From the NCBI RefSeq assembly GCF_011170085.1, contig NZ_BLLI01000001.1, forward strand, positions 33,570 through 97,569: a stretch of DNA of 64,000 bases. Direction: 5' to 3'. The stretch comes from Pseudolactococcus hodotermopsidis. GTDB taxonomy: Bacteria > Bacillota > Bacilli > Lactobacillales > Streptococcaceae. Below are positions 1-8,475 of this stretch, one piece after another. The notes beneath the pieces were generated by a model. The model worked only from the letters and a program-made list of their open reading frames with translations. It was not told where the DNA came from and ran no database searches. The first letter of the stretch is position 1. Every line of letters begins with the position of its first letter. The translations under genes and the position numbers were made by a program.

Positions 1-133
1 CTCTCATTTTAAGACTCATATTTGATTCAGTGAAAAAATCACGATCACGCACCAAACCAAGTTTTTCTAACTGCGAATTAACCCAATTATTCACTGAATC
101 TTCATTTTTCCATTGAGGAATTTTTTTAGTCAT
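1..133 (-). CDS. N-terminal part of an unknown protein (runs off the window)
   Basis: An ATG at 133 reading leftwards opens a 44-codon frame that is still open at base 1. It begins MTKKIPQWKNEDSVNNWVNS and is lysine-rich and polar. A good Shine-Dalgarno AAGGAG (141-146) lies 7 bases before the ATG, so the start is well supported. I do not recognise the family from this fragment. It is transcribed in the same direction as the ATPase gene to its right. Confidence 0.6.
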   Translation of the reverse strand, partial: MTKKIPQWKNEDSVNNWVNSQLEKLGLVRDRDFFTESNMSLKMR

Positions 134-184
134 TGCTTAGCTCCTTAAGATAAATTCTTTTATAACACCATTCAATAACTCAAA

Positions 185-1405
185 TTACCAATCCTCACGC
201 AACAAAAACTCCTCAACACGCAAATGTTCGATTCCCTCACGTGGTTGCAGGACCAAGTCCATTGATAAGACAATTTTCCGATAATTATCTGCTAATTTTA
301 ATAGGGAACGAAATTCTCGTTCAATTGTTTTAGAAGCATTTAAAAGATAAGTAACTTGCAAATATATTTTTTGGCCTTCTTTTTCAATCACAAAATCAAT
401 CTCATAATCTCCCACATAACCAATTGTAACAGCATAACCACGACGGAACGCTTCAAGTGCCACAATATTTTCTAAAATCATCTGAATTTCAGTTTCATTA
501 TCATGTAAAAGCGTTTCGCGTAGACCGTGATCGACAACGTAATATTTGGCATTTGTTTGAAAGATTTTCTTTCCTTTCAAATCATTTCTAGCCAGCGGAT
601 AAAACAGTAGCGCATCAACACAATACTTCAAATAATTTAAAAGCGTATCCACTTTGACATTTCTACCTTGACTTTTCAAATATTTTGAAATGCTAGTTGC
701 ACTAAAAATTTGTCCTGTATTGGCTAAAGCAAATCGAATCACACGCTCTAAAAGTGCTACATCACGAATACTATTTCTTTCGATAATATCTTTCAAAACA
801 ACTGAATGGTAAATATCTTTTAAATAATTTTCTTTGATTTGAAGGGGCAGATTTTGCGTGACGACAAAAGGCATCCCACCCTCACGAATGTAGGCTAAAA
901 AATAATCAGAAATCCCCTTACTTTCCCCCAACTCTTCTTTTGCAGAAATATATTCCTTAAAACTAAAAGGATAGACAAAAAATTGAATATAGCGCCCAGC
1001 AAGATAAGTTGCTAGTTCACCTGAAAGTAAATTTGAATTTGAACCTGTGATATAAATATCAACATTCTCCGATACACGTAAGGAATTGATGACTTGCTCA
1101 AACCCTGTCACTTCCTGTATTTCATCTAAAAACAAGTAGGCTTTTCCATTGATAGCAGCGATTTTTTCCTTTAAAAAGTCATGTAATTGTTTCGGGTCAC
1201 GATAATCATAATAAAAGAAATCTTCAAAATTTATCTTAATAAATTGCGATTCCGCTCGGCCATTTTCAAGCAAATAATCTTGAATTAACTTTAATAATAT
1301 TGACTTTCCTGAACGCCTAAAGCCCACAATGACTTTAATGATGTCTTTATCAATCACAGGGATAATCTGTTTTAAATATAGCGGTCGATTAATCATATCC
1401 TTCAC
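185..1405 (-). CDS. AAA ATPase with DUF4143 domain
   Basis: This is a 406-residue P-loop ATPase of the AAA_14/DUF4143 type. The Walker A motif GFRRSGKS is at residues 28-35, the Walker B LFLDEIQ is at about 91-97, and a sensor-like ITGSNSNLLSGE follows at about 119-130. The C-terminal half matches the DUF4143 layout, a winged-helix segment followed by a PD-(D/E)XK-like stretch (EIDFVIEKEG). These proteins are common in bacterial genomes and their cellular role is mostly unknown. The annotated start is GTG at 1405, only 4 bases from AAGGAG; ATG at 1396 (MINRPLYLK) is an alternative. No partner gene is evident. Confidence 0.85.
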   Translation of the reverse strand: MKDMINRPLYLKQIIPVIDKDIIKVIVGFRRSGKSILLKLIQDYLLENGRAESQFIKINFEDFFYYDYRDPKQLHDFLKEKIAAINGKAYLFLDEIQEVTGFEQVINSLRVSENVDIYITGSNSNLLSGELATYLAGRYIQFFVYPFSFKEYISAKEELGESKGISDYFLAYIREGGMPFVVTQNLPLQIKENYLKDIYHSVVLKDIIERNSIRDVALLERVIRFALANTGQIFSATSISKYLKSQGRNVKVDTLLNYLKYCVDALLFYPLARNDLKGKKIFQTNAKYYVVDHGLRETLLHDNETEIQMILENIVALEAFRRGYAVTIGYVGDYEIDFVIEKEGQKIYLQVTYLLNASKTIEREFRSLLKLADNYRKIVLSMDLVLQPREGIEHLRVEEFLLREDW

Positions 1406-1510
1406 TAAACTCCTTATAAGGGAATTATATCATTTTTTTGCATATTTTTCCATTATAAAGGAAATTTTCATCTTCACTCGTTAATTTTTAAGATTCTTCG
1501 ATTTATGTTA

Positions 1511-1703
1511 AGGGCATCTCTAAAAACTCAGATTGCCCAAATCCTGCGTCAATCCTCCTAGCCTTGTGGCTGCGATTACTCGCCACAGAAAGTGTATGTG
1601 CTTTACCTGTGACGAGCATTGCGCAGTCACAAGCCGTCGTCGAATTTTCTTGCGGTTAAAAAATCTATCTAAAATTTGGTCAAGCAGTTTTTAGAGTTGC
1701 CCT
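1511..1703. repeat. MITE-like element, copy 1 (AGGGCATC family)
   Basis: This 193 bp element starts AGGGCATCTCTAAAAACTCA and ends in the near-inverse TTTTTAGAGTTGCCCT. Inside it, GTGGCTGCGATTACTCGCCAC faces an imperfect inverse copy (TGTGACGAGC...GCAGTCACA), so the unit folds into nested hairpins. Related copies lie at 11205-11457 and 63573-63793. It has no coding capacity and no clear target-site duplication. It fills most of the gap between the ATPase gene and the next gene. Confidence 0.8.
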
Positions 1704-1754
1704 TAATTTCATAAAATTAACAACATTACAAACTATTTTTCATAGACTGAAATA

Positions 1755-2558
1755 TCATTCCCTAGGCGCACCAAACGATCCATACAAAGCAAGCATAAAC
1801 TCCTCATGCCCCTCAATACTGACCATGCCTTGCTGACCAACCATAAATGCCGTATCTGAACCAATATTAATGGTATCTGGTACACGTTCAACAGCTTGAA
1901 AATCGGGATAATGGTCATAGATATACTGCCAACGTTCGGTATCTGATAATTGTGAAAATTCATTGTCTTGACCACTCTCATAACCAACCGAATATTGCGT
2001 CAACAGCTGATTATTTTCAAGAGAATGTGTCTCCATAGCAAGTTCAAACGCACCATCAGCAGTTACATGAGTCGTCAACACAATGACCCGATAATCAGGA
2101 GTCAAAAACAAAACTCCTCTATTGTCCGTATTTGAGGCCGTCGGCAAATACAAGCTATTTTCAGCAAGCAAATCAGCACCAAATTCTGCCATATAAGCAA
2201 CCGTTTTGTGATAAGCAGCATAATTATAAGCATACTCACCTTTTGCCTTTGTTTCCTCTGGATAATGTTTCCCTTGCCAAGCGCCCTCTTGAATGTAGTA
2301 ATCCTCATCTTCTTCCTTCTCAGCACTTGATGTTTCAGAAGTAGCCTCTGATTCACTTGTCTCGTCTGACTGATTTTCCGATGCCGTCCCTTTTGACTGG
2401 CTACTACTTTTTGGTGCTGTACCATTTTCGATTTTGACGTACGATTTTTGCCCATTCCAAATGACGAGACAAACAATCGCCAGAATGACGACACCCGAGA
2501 TAACAAAAATTGTTCTAAGTTTTGTATCGCCTTTTTTAGCTTGTTTTCTTTTTTCCAT
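1755..2558 (-). CDS. Membrane-anchored extracellular protein of unknown function
   Basis: The protein has 267 residues. A basic N-terminus (MEKRKQAKKGDTK) precedes one hydrophobic segment at about residues 14-34, read as an uncleaved membrane anchor. A Ser/Thr/Glu-rich linker follows at about 48-85 and then a globular extracellular domain of about 180 residues. No catalytic motif was recognised. The ATG at 2558 has GGGGAAG upstream. The gene sits directly behind a T-box-like leader and terminator (2637-2835) and a copy of the SD-proximal repeat. If the leader is functional, expression would respond to an uncharged tRNA, which is unusual for such a protein. Confidence 0.75.
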   Translation of the reverse strand: MEKRKQAKKGDTKLRTIFVISGVVILAIVCLVIWNGQKSYVKIENGTAPKSSSQSKGTASENQSDETSESEATSETSSAEKEEDEDYYIQEGAWQGKHYPEETKAKGEYAYNYAAYHKTVAYMAEFGADLLAENSLYLPTASNTDNRGVLFLTPDYRVIVLTTHVTADGAFELAMETHSLENNQLLTQYSVGYESGQDNEFSQLSDTERWQYIYDHYPDFQAVERVPDTINIGSDTAFMVGQQGMVSIEGHEEFMLALYGSFGAPRE

Positions 2559-2573
2559 CTTACTTCCCCTTTA

Positions 2574-2627
2574 TTTAAACTTCAAGCTAACTTTCTATGA
2601 AAGTTAGCGCCTATGGCGCACCGCTTG
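2574..2627 (-). repeat. SD-proximal hairpin repeat, copy a
   Basis: Read on the plus strand this is TTTAAACTTCAAGCTAACTT, then TCTATGAAAGTTAG, then GCGCCTATGGCGC. It forms two hairpins: CTAACTTTC/GAAAGTTAG and GCGCC/GGCGC. It stops a few bases before the ribosome-binding site of the 1755-2558 gene. Related copies lie at 5893-5926, 21635-21761 and 61499-61570, all in the same orientation. Confidence 0.7.
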
Positions 2628-2636
2628 TTTTTTCTA

Positions 2637-2671
2637 CAAAAAAACGCCCAAAATCCATACAGATTAGGGCG
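2637..2671 (-). terminator. Terminator hairpin of the T-box leader
   Basis: On the minus strand GCGCCC and GGGCG form a stem (2645-2671) followed by seven Ts (2637-2644). It lies just after the T-box sequence, as expected for a tRNA-controlled attenuator. Confidence 0.8.
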
Positions 2672-2677
2672 CTTTCA

Positions 2678-2835
2678 CGTGGTACCACCTAAATTCCTAG
2701 AAAATTTTCCTAGACACTCAATTGATTTATTCGGTTTGTCAAAAAGCAACAATTATAAGCGCATTTATAGGTCTTTCAGCGACTTCCTACTCTCTTTGAA
2801 AATGCGGGGTTACAAAACTCTTTTCGTTTTCTTAA
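2678..2835 (-). promoter_or_regulatory. T-box-like leader
   Basis: On the minus strand AGGTGGTACCACG (2678-2690) matches the conserved T-box sequence that pairs with the acceptor end of uncharged tRNA. Upstream is a plausible stem I region: an AGAGAG (GA) motif, GCATTT pairing with AAATGC, and a TAGG...CCTA helix. A second palindromic stretch is centred near 2705. I could not assign the specifier codon. The only downstream gene on this strand is the membrane-anchored unknown protein ending at 1755. Confidence 0.75.
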
Positions 2836-2859
2836 TTTTACCAAAATAAGCGCTTACCG

Positions 2860-4134
2860 TCAAATTTCTTTAGCCACCCCATTTTCATCAACTTCAGCCA
2901 ATTTAAAGTCAAGTTTTAGAAACCAACTCACGCCTATCGTCCAAAAAATAACAAGCGCCGAACAAGTCACTGCTGTTATAAAATTTAACGAGATTTTAGC
3001 CACTTTCAAATCATAAATCATGCCGAAAACAAGCACACCCAGCGGCATTAACAGCTGAGAAATCGTCCCCATTAGCGTGAAAACGCGCCCTTGCAGATGA
3101 CTAGGCACGACCTTTTGAATCCAGCCAAACAGTGGGGTATTCGTGTAGACGAGCGCCACGCCAAGCACCAGCATGAGTATCACGTACAGGCTCAGCGCAA
3201 GGTATAGCGTTTTTGTGACAATGGGAATCAACCCCGCCAAAAAGAGACAAACAACTAGCAAAGTCAGGCTTTTCATGCTCTTCAACACAGGATAGCGCAG
3301 TTGTTTTGATTTGCCGAGTCTGATACCAGCGATGAAAAAACCGAGCGTCATCGCAATTTCAACTGTGGCATACATGAGATTTGAGAATCCGAGAACGTGA
3401 ATCTGCATATAAGGCATACCAATAGTTATCGCACCGAAGAAGAAATTGACAGGTGCGCTGATTAATATCATTCCCCAAAGTAATTTTTTCGACATGAAAT
3501 AGACAAGACCATCTTTAAAAGAATAAGACATTTCTTCACTTTTTTCAGCCTTTTCTTGCTGATTAAAGTCAAAATCCAAGCTAAAAGTCAAGATTAATGT
3601 GACGATTTCTGTCGCTATCTCAACTATCACAAATAATTCAAAAGGTAAAATTGTAAACAAAATCGCACTTAAAATAGGCGATATAAGTCCCGAAAAACTC
3701 TGCGCTGACTGCGTATAGCCCAGAAATTTTTGCAAATCCTTAGCCAAAACAAGATGAACACGCGCAGCCTGATAAGCATTTCCCGTGAACAAATCACTGA
3801 TTTTAAGCATGGTAATGATAAATATCACGCTAAGCATAGGCGTGTCAACTAGACGATAAAGTACGATAAAAATAGCAAGACTAAGAATCGTGAATATTTG
3901 ACTTGCGATAATTATTTTTTTATGACTATGTTTGTCAATCAGCGTTCCCACAATCGGCAGCAATATCAAACTGACAATCGGTCCAATAATTTGTGTCATA
4001 CCAAAATTCATAGCGCTTGAAGTCTCACGCAAAATAAGCAAGCCCAAGCCAAATGAGAAAATTGAGCTACCAAAAACCCCAACAGTCGTTGAAATCAGTG
4101 AAATTCTCAACTGTTTAAGTGACCTTTTTTCCAT
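2860..4134 (-). CDS. MFS multidrug-type efflux transporter
   Basis: The protein has 424 residues from the chosen start and about 12 hydrophobic segments. It has the major facilitator layout of a two-fold six-helix repeat with an inter-lobe loop near residues 190-210 and a loop-2/3 motif LVGTLIDKHSHKK. It probably exports a drug or toxic compound by proton antiport. ATG at 4134 is preceded by AAAGGAGAGG at a good distance; a TTG 57 bases further upstream has no SD. The gene is preceded by a 24-codon ORF whose stop is one base away and by an operator like that of the neighbouring TetR gene, so TetR control and translational coupling are likely. The substrate is unknown. Confidence 0.85.
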   Translation of the reverse strand: MEKRSLKQLRISLISTTVGVFGSSIFSFGLGLLILRETSSAMNFGMTQIIGPIVSLILLPIVGTLIDKHSHKKIIIASQIFTILSLAIFIVLYRLVDTPMLSVIFIITMLKISDLFTGNAYQAARVHLVLAKDLQKFLGYTQSAQSFSGLISPILSAILFTILPFELFVIVEIATEIVTLILTFSLDFDFNQQEKAEKSEEMSYSFKDGLVYFMSKKLLWGMILISAPVNFFFGAITIGMPYMQIHVLGFSNLMYATVEIAMTLGFFIAGIRLGKSKQLRYPVLKSMKSLTLLVVCLFLAGLIPIVTKTLYLALSLYVILMLVLGVALVYTNTPLFGWIQKVVPSHLQGRVFTLMGTISQLLMPLGVLVFGMIYDLKVAKISLNFITAVTCSALVIFWTIGVSWFLKLDFKLAEVDENGVAKEI

Positions 4135-4135
4135 T

Positions 4136-4210
4136 TTAATAATCCTCTCCTTTAAATTTAAGTTTACGTTTTGAAAGTTTATCGCTTTCAATTTTGATTA
4201 GTGAATACAT
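4136..4210 (-). CDS. Possible 24-aa leader peptide of the MFS transporter
   Basis: ATG at 4210 has a strong Shine-Dalgarno (GGAGG, 4216-4220) 5 bases upstream. It opens a 24-codon frame, MYSLIKIESDKLSKRKLKFK then GEDY and TAA. The frame runs over the SD of the exporter gene and stops one base before its ATG. This fits a leader peptide that couples or attenuates translation, as known for some resistance genes. The function is inferred from position only. Confidence 0.5.
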   Translation of the reverse strand: MYSLIKIESDKLSKRKLKFKGEDY

Positions 4211-4228
4211 GAATTCCTCCTCTTTTTG

Positions 4229-4245
4229 AGACCGATAGTCTGTTT
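4229..4245. promoter_or_regulatory. Putative TetR operator 2
   Basis: AGACCGATAGTCTGTTT lies upstream of the leader ORF and MFS gene. It matches the site at 5019-5035 upstream of the tetR gene in 14 of 17 positions. Confidence 0.6.
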
Positions 4246-4265
4246 GACATAAAAATTAAAGCTGA

Positions 4266-4904
4266 TTAGTCAGCATTAATTTTGCGATAATATTGCTTGA
4301 TATTTTCTAATAGCTTGGGAGTTAGCAACTTCACTCCTTGATTTCTAAAGATTTTATGATAGAAAGCCAACTTCCCGTAAAAACGTTCAGTAGTGATAAA
4401 GTAAACTCTCATCCCTAACCAAATACTGAAAAATTCAACAATCAGCTCAGCAAGTTCATCTGGAAAATCAGTCATGATTGACGAATCTTCAATGCCTATT
4501 CGCACTAATTCTGCAATTTTAGGCGCTTGATCGCGCATATTTGTTAGATAAATTTCACCGAAAACCTTAGGCTCATTGAACAGCGATTTAGCTGAACGCA
4601 TGAGATTGATTTTCGTGTCATTTTTCAAAGTCAACTCAAATAACTGTTGAATTTTTTCAAGTCCAGTCAGACTAGCATCATTTTTCAAACGCACCAAATC
4701 ATCCGCCGTCGTATCAATCTGCGACATGATTCGATTAAAAATCTCCTTTTTCGACTTAAAATGATAATAAATCGCCCCCTTGCTAAAGCCACTATTGACA
4801 ATATCTTGCATGGTTGTATTATCGTAACCCTTTTCAAAAAATAACTTTTGTGCAACTTGTAACATGCTATCAACCGTTTTTTCTGGATATTTATTTCTGA
4901 CCAT
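4266..4904 (-). CDS. TetR family transcriptional regulator
   Basis: The protein has 212 residues. The N-terminal TetR helix-turn-helix is clear at about residues 10-55 (LFFEKGYDNTTMQDIV...GFSKGAIYYHFKSKKEIF). The rest is the variable ligand-binding helical domain. It presumably represses its own gene and the MFS exporter downstream, with release by an effector. The ATG at 4904 has GGGAGTAG just upstream. A quasi-palindrome in its promoter region recurs before the exporter, supporting autoregulation and shared control. The ligand is unknown. Confidence 0.9.
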   Translation of the reverse strand: MVRNKYPEKTVDSMLQVAQKLFFEKGYDNTTMQDIVNSGFSKGAIYYHFKSKKEIFNRIMSQIDTTADDLVRLKNDASLTGLEKIQQLFELTLKNDTKINLMRSAKSLFNEPKVFGEIYLTNMRDQAPKIAELVRIGIEDSSIMTDFPDELAELIVEFFSIWLGMRVYFITTERFYGKLAFYHKIFRNQGVKLLTPKLLENIKQYYRKINAD

Positions 4905-5018
4905 AGCTACTCCCTTAATGATTGAGGAACAAAGTGACGAAGAATTTAGGGTCTTGCCATCTACAACGTTCTTTTGCGATTTTACCGCTTAGGCGTTGGA
5001 GTAGCTACTCCCTAAAAC

Positions 5019-5035
5019 AAACCGACAGTCTGTTT
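5019..5035. promoter_or_regulatory. Putative TetR operator 1
   Basis: AAACCGACAGTCTGTTT is a near-perfect 17 bp palindrome upstream of the tetR gene. A variant occurs at 4229-4245 before the exporter. Confidence 0.65.
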
Positions 5036-5116
5036 ATAATAAGAATACACCTTTATGCCACTTTTGTCAAGCACAAATAAAAAAAACTTGCGATTCCTCA
5101 CAAATTTCCCTCACGC

Positions 5117-5416
5117 TCAAAACGGCAAACCTTTAGTAAATTTCCCCATCTTCTGCTCAGTCGTCTTATCAATCTCAACCAAAGCATTATTGACAGCTTG
5201 GGCAATCATATCTGACAGCGTTTCAGCATCTTCTGGGTCAATCAACTCAGCCGAAATGTCAAGATTAGTCAGCTTGCGATCGCCAGTGAAAGCAACTTTT
5301 ACCAAATCTTGCGCTGATGTGCCGTAAAATGTCGTCTCTTCGATTTCAGCTTGCGCCTTTTTCATGTTTTTCTGCAAATCTTGCGCTTGTTGCATCATTT
5401 TCTTCATATTCATCAT
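5117..5416 (-). CDS. YbaB/EbfC nucleoid-associated protein
   Basis: This small DNA-binding protein of about 99 residues starts MMNMKKMMQQAQDLQKNMKK. It has the heptad-like N-terminal helix, then GTSAQDLVKVAFTGDRKLTN, the conserved beta-sheet core of YbaB/EbfC. The family forms dimers that bind DNA with modest specificity and is often encoded near dnaX or recR; here it stands alone beside a tRNA gene. ATG at 5416 has GGAG 11 bases upstream. The longer in-frame extension would run back towards the tRNA and is unlikely to be translated. Confidence 0.9.
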   Translation of the reverse strand: MMNMKKMMQQAQDLQKNMKKAQAEIEETTFYGTSAQDLVKVAFTGDRKLTNLDISAELIDPEDAETLSDMIAQAVNNALVEIDKTTEQKMGKFTKGLPF

Positions 5417-5471
5417 GATAAATAAATCTCCTTTTTCTAATAAAAAAGCCGAGCGCATGGCTCAGCAATAA

Positions 5472-5557
5472 TGCGGAGAAAGGGACTTGAACCCTCACGA
5501 CCAAAATAGGTCACAGGATCCTTAATCCTGCGCGTCTGCCAATTCCGCCATCTCCGC
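5472..5557 (-). tRNA. tRNA-Leu (anticodon AAG)
   Basis: On the minus strand GCGGAGA and TCTCCGC form the acceptor stem with discriminator A. The anticodon arm is CAGGA-TTAAGGA-TCCTG, giving anticodon AAG, which reads CUU. A long variable arm typical of class II tRNA-Leu and a T-arm GGTTCAAGTCC are visible. CCA is not encoded. Length is 86 bases. Confidence 0.95.
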
Positions 5558-5627
5558 GAAACTACTTTATTAGTATATCAAAGTATGCGTAAATCGTCAA
5601 GAGGTTTTGCAAGTTTTTTTCAAAAAA

Positions 5628-5879
5628 TCAGTAGTTGACTTGTTCAAACAAGCCATCTGGCAAGTCATGAAAACCTTTACCAGCTTGATAATTCTCAAAC
5701 TTCCCCGCTAAAAATTGATAGGCGGAAAGCCGACTTTCATAGCGAATCACTGCATCTTTTGCGCGCTCATCGCCGTTAGCCATCTCTTCTTGCGCCGCCA
5801 CCATTGCCATCTGATGAACAGCAACTTGTGTCGCCACCCAATCACCAAAATCTTTTAAAAATTCCTGTTCGTATGTCAT
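5628..5879 (-). CDS. DUF1912 family protein
   Basis: This acidic protein of 83 residues (MTYEQEFLKDFGDWVATQVA...) ends in the conserved AGKGFHDLPDGLF. I recognise it as the DUF1912 family of streptococci and lactococci, which has no known function. It looks all-helical and cytosolic with no signal or membrane segment. The start at 5879 is supported by family length. A copy of the SD-proximal repeat ends just upstream (5893-5926). Confidence 0.8.
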   Translation of the reverse strand: MTYEQEFLKDFGDWVATQVAVHQMAMVAAQEEMANGDERAKDAVIRYESRLSAYQFLAGKFENYQAGKGFHDLPDGLFEQVNY

Positions 5880-5892
5880 GTTTTCTCTTTTC

Positions 5893-5926
5893 TTTGAACT
5901 TCAAATTAATTTTCTAGGAAAATAGA
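5893..5926 (-). repeat. SD-proximal hairpin repeat, copy b (short)
   Basis: TTTGAACTTCAAATTAATTT then TCTAGGAAAATAG matches the first half of the repeats at 2574, 21635 and 61499. It lacks the GCGCC hairpin half. It lies directly upstream of the DUF1912 gene. Confidence 0.6.
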
Positions 5927-5936
5927 TGATTTCTCA

Positions 5937-6434
5937 TCATTTCCCAACGCTCTGAAATGCAAGCCGTGCGCCTTCAAATAGAACTATCCCACATTTTTCA
6001 AAGCCGAGTTTCGTTAAAATATGTTGCATAATCTGATTTTCCGTGTGCGTGTCGCAACGAAAATCGTGATAAGAGCTGAACTCAGCAAAAATAGCACGGA
6101 AAAATTGCTGAGCAAGTGCGCGCCCGCGAAACTGGTCAGACAAAGCTAATCTGTGAATTGTCACATAGTCTCGATTGTCATTTAACCAAGCTCCGTCTTG
6201 AATCTTGTCATAGGCGGGGTCAAAGCCAGTGATAACAGCTGCGTAACCCGCAATCTCGCCGTCAATTTCTAACACATAGCCGACACCCGTTTCAATATCA
6301 GCGCTCACGTCAGAAACATTCGGGTAGCTACTCGTCTGCCACTGGTCAATGCCCTGACGTTTCAGAAAAGCACGCGCATTTTCAATCACTGCCACAATTG
6401 CCCGCAAATCAGCCAAAGTCGCCTGTCTCATCAT
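5937..6434 (-). CDS. GNAT family N-acetyltransferase
   Basis: The protein has 165 residues with a GNAT fold: an N-terminal [20 protein letters not shown] helix, [16 protein letters not shown] strands, and the acetyl-CoA loop region [20 protein letters not shown], equivalent to the Q/RxxGxG/A motif. It would transfer an acetyl group from acetyl-CoA to an amine of an unknown substrate. It overlaps the rlmD stop region by 4 bases, so the two genes are probably co-transcribed and translationally coupled. Confidence 0.85.
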   Translation of the reverse strand: MMRQATLADLRAIVAVIENARAFLKRQGIDQWQTSSYPNVSDVSADIETGVGYVLEIDGEIAGYAAVITGFDPAYDKIQDGAWLNDNRDYVTIHRLALSDQFRGRALAQQFFRAIFAEFSSYHDFRCDTHTENQIMQHILTKLGFEKCGIVLFEGARLAFQSVGK

Positions 6435-7768
6435 CTGCGCACCAACTTCACGACCGCCTCCGTCCGCGCTGTGTGCGGGAACATATCGACCGACTGGATG
6501 TAGCTGACCTCGTAGACTTGCGCCAGTTTGACCAAGTCGCGCGCCAAAGTCGAGACGTTGCAGGAGACGTAGACCATTTTTTTAGGTTTTGTGGCAACAA
6601 TGGTGTCAAGCAGTTTGTCGTCGAGCCCTGTTCGTGGCGGATCGACAATCAGCGCTGTGGCTTTGAAACCGTCTGCGACCCATTGCGGTATCAGTTTTTC
6701 AGCCGTTCCGACCTCGTAAACACCGTCTGGCACGTTAAGTCGCGCATCAGCAATCGACTCGGCAATCACATCCATGCCACGAATGCTGCGCACCTTGCCC
6801 AAAAAAGCCCGACCAATCGTCCCAGTCCCCGAATACGCATCAATCAAATCATCGTCTGCCCTCGCTCCCATTGCCTTGAGTGCCTCACGATAAAGAACGT
6901 TGGTCTGTTTGGGATTGAGCTGGTAAAAGGCACGCGGACTCAGCTCAAAAGTATAGTCCAAAACGCCCTCCAAAATCGCACGCTCGCCCCAAAGAATTTC
7001 GGTATGCTCGCCATAAATCTCAGAAGACTGTTTGCGGTTAATGTTGAGCGCAATCGTCTTGATTTCAGGGAATTTTTCGGTCAGACTGGCAATCGTAAGT
7101 TTGAGTTCAATCGGCGCAGACGAGATAAAAATCAGCTGCACTTGCCCCGTTTTGTGCGCACGACGTACCATAACTGTGCGCACGCCGTCGAATTTTCGTT
7201 CATTGTAGATGGGAATCCGATGAAAAGTCAGCAATTCTGTGACTTCATTGATAATCTTCTGTGTCGTCTCATCTTGGACGAGACAATTTTTGATTTCGAC
7301 TAATTTGTGAGAATTTTCCGCAAAAAGACCCGCACGAACTTTTTCGCCTAAAAAACGTGTCTGAAACTGCAATTTTGCCCGATAATGTTGCAGCTGTTTC
7401 ATGCCAATCGTTTTGCGCACCTCATAATTTTCATAGCCTTGCGGTTTAAATTTTTGAAGCGCTTGGCGGAGCAAATCTTGCTTAAACAGCAACTGCTGCG
7501 GATAAGCTAGGTGCATGATTTGACAACCACCACATTGCTTATAACTCTCACACATCGGCACAACCCGATGAGGCGATTTTTTATTGAGTTTGAGCATTTT
7601 CGCCGTCGCATAATTGCGCTCGCTTGTCACAATTTCGGCGTAAACCTCCTCGCCCTTGAGCGCACCCGCAACAAAAACCGTCGTCCCCTTAAAATTGCCA
7701 ACGCCTTCGCCATTAATACCGATTTTTTTTATTTTCAGCGGAATTTTCTGCTTGATTTTTAAAGTCAT
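6431..7768 (-). CDS. rlmD: 23S rRNA (uracil-C5)-methyltransferase, RlmD/RumA family
   Basis: This 445-residue enzyme methylates a uracil of 23S rRNA (RlmD or RlmC type) using S-adenosylmethionine. An N-terminal TRAM domain (about 5-60) is followed by the iron-sulfur cysteines C73, C79 and C82 in [10 protein letters not shown]. The SAM-binding [13 protein letters not shown] follows, and the catalytic cysteine is C403 in [12 protein letters not shown]. Length fits the family. Gram-positive members may act on U747 and/or U1939, so target specificity cannot be fixed from sequence alone. The downstream acetyltransferase overlaps by 4 bases. Confidence 0.92.
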   Translation of the reverse strand: MTLKIKQKIPLKIKKIGINGEGVGNFKGTTVFVAGALKGEEVYAEIVTSERNYATAKMLKLNKKSPHRVVPMCESYKQCGGCQIMHLAYPQQLLFKQDLLRQALQKFKPQGYENYEVRKTIGMKQLQHYRAKLQFQTRFLGEKVRAGLFAENSHKLVEIKNCLVQDETTQKIINEVTELLTFHRIPIYNERKFDGVRTVMVRRAHKTGQVQLIFISSAPIELKLTIASLTEKFPEIKTIALNINRKQSSEIYGEHTEILWGERAILEGVLDYTFELSPRAFYQLNPKQTNVLYREALKAMGARADDDLIDAYSGTGTIGRAFLGKVRSIRGMDVIAESIADARLNVPDGVYEVGTAEKLIPQWVADGFKATALIVDPPRTGLDDKLLDTIVATKPKKMVYVSCNVSTLARDLVKLAQVYEVSYIQSVDMFPHTARTEAVVKLVRR

Positions 7769-7816
7769 ACTTCATTTTACCATTTTTTGTCAATAAAAAA
7801 CACGACTTCTGTCGGT

Positions 7817-8133
7817 TTTATCGTCCCCTTTTAACGAGGAATGGGGCTATTTAAGCCCTGATAACTTTTCAGACCGCAAGTTCAACAAGTTCTCGTCCCC
7901 TTTTGACGAGGAATGGGGCTATTTGAAGCGCTCAAAACATTGTATCACTTTATGACGTTCTCGTCCCCTTTTAACGAGGAATGGGGCTATTTAGACTTAT
8001 CATCCAATAAAGCCGTAGTATTTGAGTTCTCGTCCCCTTTTAACGAGGAATGGGGCTATTTTTTAGTGAATGTAACTCATATTCGCTACTACTAAAAGTT
8101 CTCGTCCCCTTTTAACGAGGAATGGGGCTATTT
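7817..8133 (-). CRISPR. CRISPR array 1 (5 repeats, 4 spacers), type III-A
   Basis: The 36 bp repeats lie at 7817, 7889, 7957, 8026 and 8098 (each 36 long), with spacers of 36, 32, 33 and 36 bp. Read on the minus strand each repeat begins AAATAGCCCCATTCC and ends GGGGACGAGAAC. The last eight bases, ACGAGAAC, are the crRNA 5' tag known from staphylococcal type III-A repeats, so transcription runs leftwards, co-directional with the cas operon. The repeat at 7817 is degenerate at its tag end, as expected for the terminal repeat. The one at 7889 has TTTTGACG instead of TTTTAACG on the plus strand. Confidence 0.95.
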
Positions 8134-8175
8134 CATAGTAAGCAATTGATTTCCCCACCATATTTCTCTAATCAC

Positions 8176-8475
8176 TCAGTCCAATTCATTTATCCAATCT
8201 TCTTTTTCATGAAAAACTCTAGCGACACGAACAAATTCATCATATATTACATATAAAGTAATATACTTAAATCTAATTTTCTTCCTAAACGGCGTATCTT
8301 CAATTTTAGGATTTCCATATGGACTTTCCTCAATAGAATCTAAAGCCTGTTTAATCTCACTTTCGACTTTTGCGATATACTTTTGCGTCGCATTATTCTC
8401 AATTAAAAATTTGATAATACCATTGTAATCTTCATAGAAAGAATCAGTAACCAGCATTCTCATTAACTTTGCCAC
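8176..8475 (-). CDS. RelE/ParE-type toxin
   Basis: The protein has 99 residues with the RelE/ParE fold signature: ESEIKQALDSIEESPYGNPK, then the beta strands KKIRFKYITLYVIYDEFVRVARVFHEKEDW. RelE-type members cleave mRNA on the ribosome and ParE-type members poison gyrase; which applies here is not visible. It overlaps the upstream antitoxin gene by 13 bases, the usual arrangement of such pairs. It lies between two parts of the CRISPR locus, on the same strand. Confidence 0.85.
   Translation of the reverse strand: MAKLMRMLVTDSFYEDYNGIIKFLIENNATQKYIAKVESEIKQALDSIEESPYGNPKIEDTPFRKKIRFKYITLYVIYDEFVRVARVFHEKEDWINELD

Noticed and set aside
2696..2835. Assigning an amino acid to the T-box specifier
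   Set aside because: Several foldings of the stem I region were possible by eye, so no specifier codon could be read with confidence.
6398..7303. 301-codon plus-strand frame opposite rlmD
   Set aside because: It is fully antisense to a clear RlmD gene, has no family features and is rich in Arg/His/Cys, as expected of a shadow frame.
7913..8095. 60-codon frame within the CRISPR array
   Set aside because: It is made of translated repeats (FSSPFNEEWGY twice) and spacers; it is not a protein gene.
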